From NCBI GenBank assembly GCA_963751795.1, contig CAVVVI010000005.1, positions 101,862-165,861 of the forward strand: 64,000 bases of DNA. Reading direction: 5' to 3'. The notes beneath the pieces are model-generated. The model was given only the letters and a program-made list of their open reading frames with translations, was not told where the DNA came from and did no database searches. A program made the position numbers and the translations under genes. Origin of the DNA: BOG-908 sp963751795 (GTDB lineage Bacteria > Pseudomonadota > Alphaproteobacteria > Acetobacterales > Acetobacteraceae). Positions within the stretch are counted from its first letter, which is position 1; every line of letters begins with the position of its first letter. Positions 61,938-64,000 of the stretch are shown here, in pieces.

Positions 61938-62744
61938 TTACGGCACTTCGTCGGTGAAGACGGTGAAGCCCGAGAGGATGGACCGGCCGAAGATGGTGGA
62001 GATGGCGACGTCGGTGGCGTCGCGGCCGCGGGCCATCAGCACGCGGCCGATGCGGGGGCGGTTGTGGCGGGCATCGAAAGTGTACCAGCGGCCGCCGAGA
62101 TAGGCTTCGAACCAGGCGGAGAAATCGCCGGCGGCGTAGGGCGGCGGCATGCCGATATCGCCCAGATAGCCGGTGCAGTAGCGCGCGGGGATGTTCATGC
62201 AGCGGCACAAGGCCACGGCCAGATGCGCGAAATCGCGGCAGACGCCGCGGCCTTCCTCGTAGGCCTCCCAGGCGGTGCGGGTGGGGCGGGCATCCTGGTA
62301 GTTGAAGCGGATGTGGTTGTGGACGAAGTCGCAGATGGCCTGCACGCGGCCCCAGCCCGGGGCGGTGGCGCCGAACATGGCCCAGGCGGCGTCGCCCAGG
62401 CGGTCGGTTTCGCAGTAGCGGCTGCCGAGCAGGAAGGTGAGCAGCGTGTCGGGCAGGTCTTCCACCTTGTGCTGGATGGCACCTTCGGCCTGTTCGTCGG
62501 GCAGGCCGGTGTCGAAGATATCGAAGCTGGTGGCCAGCGTGGTGCGGCCGGGCGGGGCGAGGATGCGGGTGCACACGTTGTCGAACGCGTCGCGGTAGGT
62601 GCGCAGCGGCGCGCCGGGGGTGACGGTGATGGGGCCGGGCGTGAGCAGGTCGCCGGCGCGGCTGGGGTGGACGCTGATGCAGAGCATCATCGGCGTGGTC
62701 TGCGGGCAATCGAAGCTGATCTCGTAGCCGGCGCGGATCCGCAT
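61938..62744 (-). CDS. Transglutaminase-like family protein
   Basis: A 268-residue protein with a transglutaminase/protease-like core. ATG 62744 has an AGGAG ribosome-binding site. The N-terminal beta domain (GYEISFDCPQTTPMML) is followed by the core with catalytic Cys in EEGRGVCRDFAHLAVALCR, His in GRWYTFDARHN and Asp in RGRDATDVAIST. These proteins are widespread in proteobacteria and usually annotated as cysteine peptidases; the substrate is not known. It is divergent from the N-formylglutamate amidohydrolase gene. Confidence 0.88.
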   Translation of the reverse strand: MRIRAGYEISFDCPQTTPMMLCISVHPSRAGDLLTPGPITVTPGAPLRTYRDAFDNVCTRILAPPGRTTLATSFDIFDTGLPDEQAEGAIQHKVEDLPDTLLTFLLGSRYCETDRLGDAAWAMFGATAPGWGRVQAICDFVHNHIRFNYQDARPTRTAWEAYEEGRGVCRDFAHLAVALCRCMNIPARYCTGYLGDIGMPPPYAAGDFSAWFEAYLGGRWYTFDARHNRPRIGRVLMARGRDATDVAISTIFGRSILSGFTVFTDEVP

Positions 62745-62845
62745 GCTCGTGGGCTCTCCTGGGCGGTGGGCAGCGGCGCCGGCCCGGCTGGCTTGCCGCC
62801 GGGCGCGGCCTTCTAAGACAGGCGAAGGAGGATTATGCAACCTTC

Positions 62846-63640
62846 ATGCCTGACCTGAGCCAGCCTGCCCCCCCTGCCCTGCTGGGCGTGGCCGATCCCG
62901 ATCCGGTGCGTGTGCTGCGCGGCGACGATGGCTCGCCGTTCCTGCTGGTGTGCGACCATGCGGGGCGCGGCGTGCCGGCGGCGCTGGGCGATCTGGGCGT
63001 GGGTGCGGCTGATTGGGAGCGGCATATCGCGTGGGATATCGGGGCGGCCGGGGTGTGCGAAGCACTGGCGCCGGCGCTGGGCTGCGTATGCGTGATGCAG
63101 GCCTATTCGCGGCTGGTGATCGATTGCAACCGGGCGCCGGGGCACGCGACCTCGATCCCGCCGGTGAGCGACGGGACGGCGGTGCCGGGCAATGCCGGGC
63201 TGGGCGCGGCGGCGGCGGCCGGGCGGGCGGCGGCGATATTCGCGCCGTATCACGCGGCGATCGCGGCCGAGCTGGACCGGCGGGCGGCCGCCGGGCGGCG
63301 CACCGCGCTGGTGGCGATGCACAGTTTTACGCCGGTGATGGGCGGCGTGGCACGGCCGTGGCAGGCGGGCGTGCTGCACAACCGCGACCCCAGGCTGGGG
63401 CGTGCGCTGGCCCGCCGGCTGGCGGCGGAGGGGTTTCTGGTGGGCGACAACGAGCCGTATCGGCTAAGTGACGAGAGCGACTACACCGTGCCCGTGCATG
63501 CCGAGCGCCGGGGGCTCGACTATGTTGAGCTCGAGGTGCGGCAGGATCTGATTGCGGATGCGGCGGGCCAGGCGGGCTGGGCGGCGCGGCTGGCGCGGTT
63601 GTTGCCGTTGGCGTTGGGGGATGTGGGCCTGTCGAGCTAG
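62846..63640 (+). CDS. N-formylglutamate amidohydrolase family protein
   Basis: A 264-residue FGase-family hydrolase (also called HutG-like). Key blocks are PFLLVCDHAGRGVPAALG near residue 30, HIAWDIGAAGVCEAL, SRLVIDCNRAPGHATSI, MHSFTPVMGG and HAERRGLDYVELEVRQDL. The His, Asp and Glu residues in these form the presumed metal site. It would release formate or an acyl group from N-formylglutamate in histidine catabolism, but no hut genes are adjacent, so another acyl-amino-acid substrate is possible. Confidence 0.9.
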   Translation: MPDLSQPAPPALLGVADPDPVRVLRGDDGSPFLLVCDHAGRGVPAALGDLGVGAADWERHIAWDIGAAGVCEALAPALGCVCVMQAYSRLVIDCNRAPGHATSIPPVSDGTAVPGNAGLGAAAAAGRAAAIFAPYHAAIAAELDRRAAAGRRTALVAMHSFTPVMGGVARPWQAGVLHNRDPRLGRALARRLAAEGFLVGDNEPYRLSDESDYTVPVHAERRGLDYVELEVRQDLIADAAGQAGWAARLARLLPLALGDVGLSS

Positions 63641-64000
63641 GCCAAACACCCAAGCCGGTGCGACCTTTTTACCGATGCTCGGCAGGTGAGCTTGCACTAA
63701 GGGCTCGCCGGAACGGCGGCAGGCCGGCCATTGGCGCCAGCTAAGGCTGACTGGACTTCGCTGCGCGTCGCCTGCAGGTTCTTTTCATCGAGATCGAAGC
63801 CGAACACGGTGCACGACGACCAAAGCGCATCAGCGACATCGCATCAGGGTTCTCGACAACCTGCATATTAGAACTAGCCGACGAGTTCGGCGTGTATGAT
63901 ATGCAGATCAGGTGCGTCGAGCGTCATCCGGACCGCTAACACACTTTGATGCGTAATGCTGACGCGAACCGGATTACGTTGATCGTGGAATGTGCGCGAC
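63641..64000. other. Lower-GC end region with fragments of coding-like sequence
   Basis: No complete gene. On the minus strand a frame ending at 63874 reads about 41 residues to the window edge, ending MTLDAPDLHIIHAELVG, and may be the C-terminus of a gene starting beyond the window. A second minus frame ending at 63697 reads FGFDLDEKNLQATRSEVQSA over about 50 codons but has no start after the upstream stop, suggesting decay. Base composition is lower in GC than the adjacent genes. Confidence 0.4.

Overview
The window is GC-rich (roughly 70% by eye) chromosomal DNA of an alphaproteobacterium, most likely a member of the Acetobacteraceae (Rhodospirillales). The evidence is the protein families and their arrangement (zapA followed by 6S RNA, an infA-maf-RNase G/E-yacG block, a short-form hisG next to hisD, a GluRS with an HVGN motif) and two families of intergenic hairpin repeats that I associate with acetic-acid-bacteria-type genomes. 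I see no phage, integrase, transposase or CRISPR array. Most of the window is core chromosome with short intergenic gaps and several translationally coupled gene pairs.

Layout. 1-4 kb: trxB (cut by the window edge), a divergent Lrp/AsnC regulator, and bioB-bioA, with bioA carrying a one-base frameshift. 4-7.3 kb: an orphan AapJ-type amino-acid binding protein and a large PF04185 phosphoesterase. 7.5-9.6 kb: tRNA-Leu, tRNA-Asn, phnM and a DUF1045 phosphonate gene. 9.6-18.6 kb: an EF-G gene, a photolyase-like flavoprotein, a DUF1800/DUF1501 secretion pair (the second frameshifted), thiE, a class I aldolase, zapA and a 6S RNA. 18.9-31 kb: trmJ, cysS, a divergent NRAMP-family transporter, a PspB-like/adhesin-head pair, gltX, nadE, and a divergent mntH/mntR pair with a palindromic operator between them. 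31-42 kb: a three-module glycosyltransferase, two SDRs, tRNA-Pro, an RlmM-like methyltransferase, DUF423, pip, DUF4142 and an amidase.

The most unusual part is 42.5-53.1 kb. A tightly packed minus-strand operon encodes a two-partner-secretion-type outer-membrane pore (TpsB), an ExbB-type proton channel fused to a secreted DUF2341/LamG-like module, ExbD, a TonB-like protein, a periplasmic coiled-coil protein and a parvulin (PpiC). It is divergent from a DING/PstS-type phosphate-binding protein whose upstream region carries an 11-bp-periodic Pho-box-like array. Immediately beyond lies a type II secretion pseudopilin cassette (gspH-I-J-K) with no gspC/D/E/F/G/L/M nearby, whose 3' end has been tandemly duplicated. 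The simplest reading is a phosphate-responsive surface or secretion module energised by the proton motive force; that function is inference.

53-64 kb: a Gly/Tyr-rich secreted protein, a secreted methyltransferase-like protein, arfB, tRNA-Phe, yacG, an RNase G/E-type protein, maf, infA, hisD and hisG (the hisD C-terminus is supplied by a repeat), murA, dcd, a transglutaminase-like protein and an N-formylglutamate amidohydrolase. Three short islands (about 40.2-40.8, 55.0-55.3 and 63.65-64.0 kb) have visibly lower GC and look like degraded sequence.

Two repeat families recur. Family A (five copies, about 125-150 bp) consists of two local hairpins flanking a long inverted repeat around a variable centre; every copy abuts at least one stop codon. 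Family B (three copies) is a shorter double hairpin.
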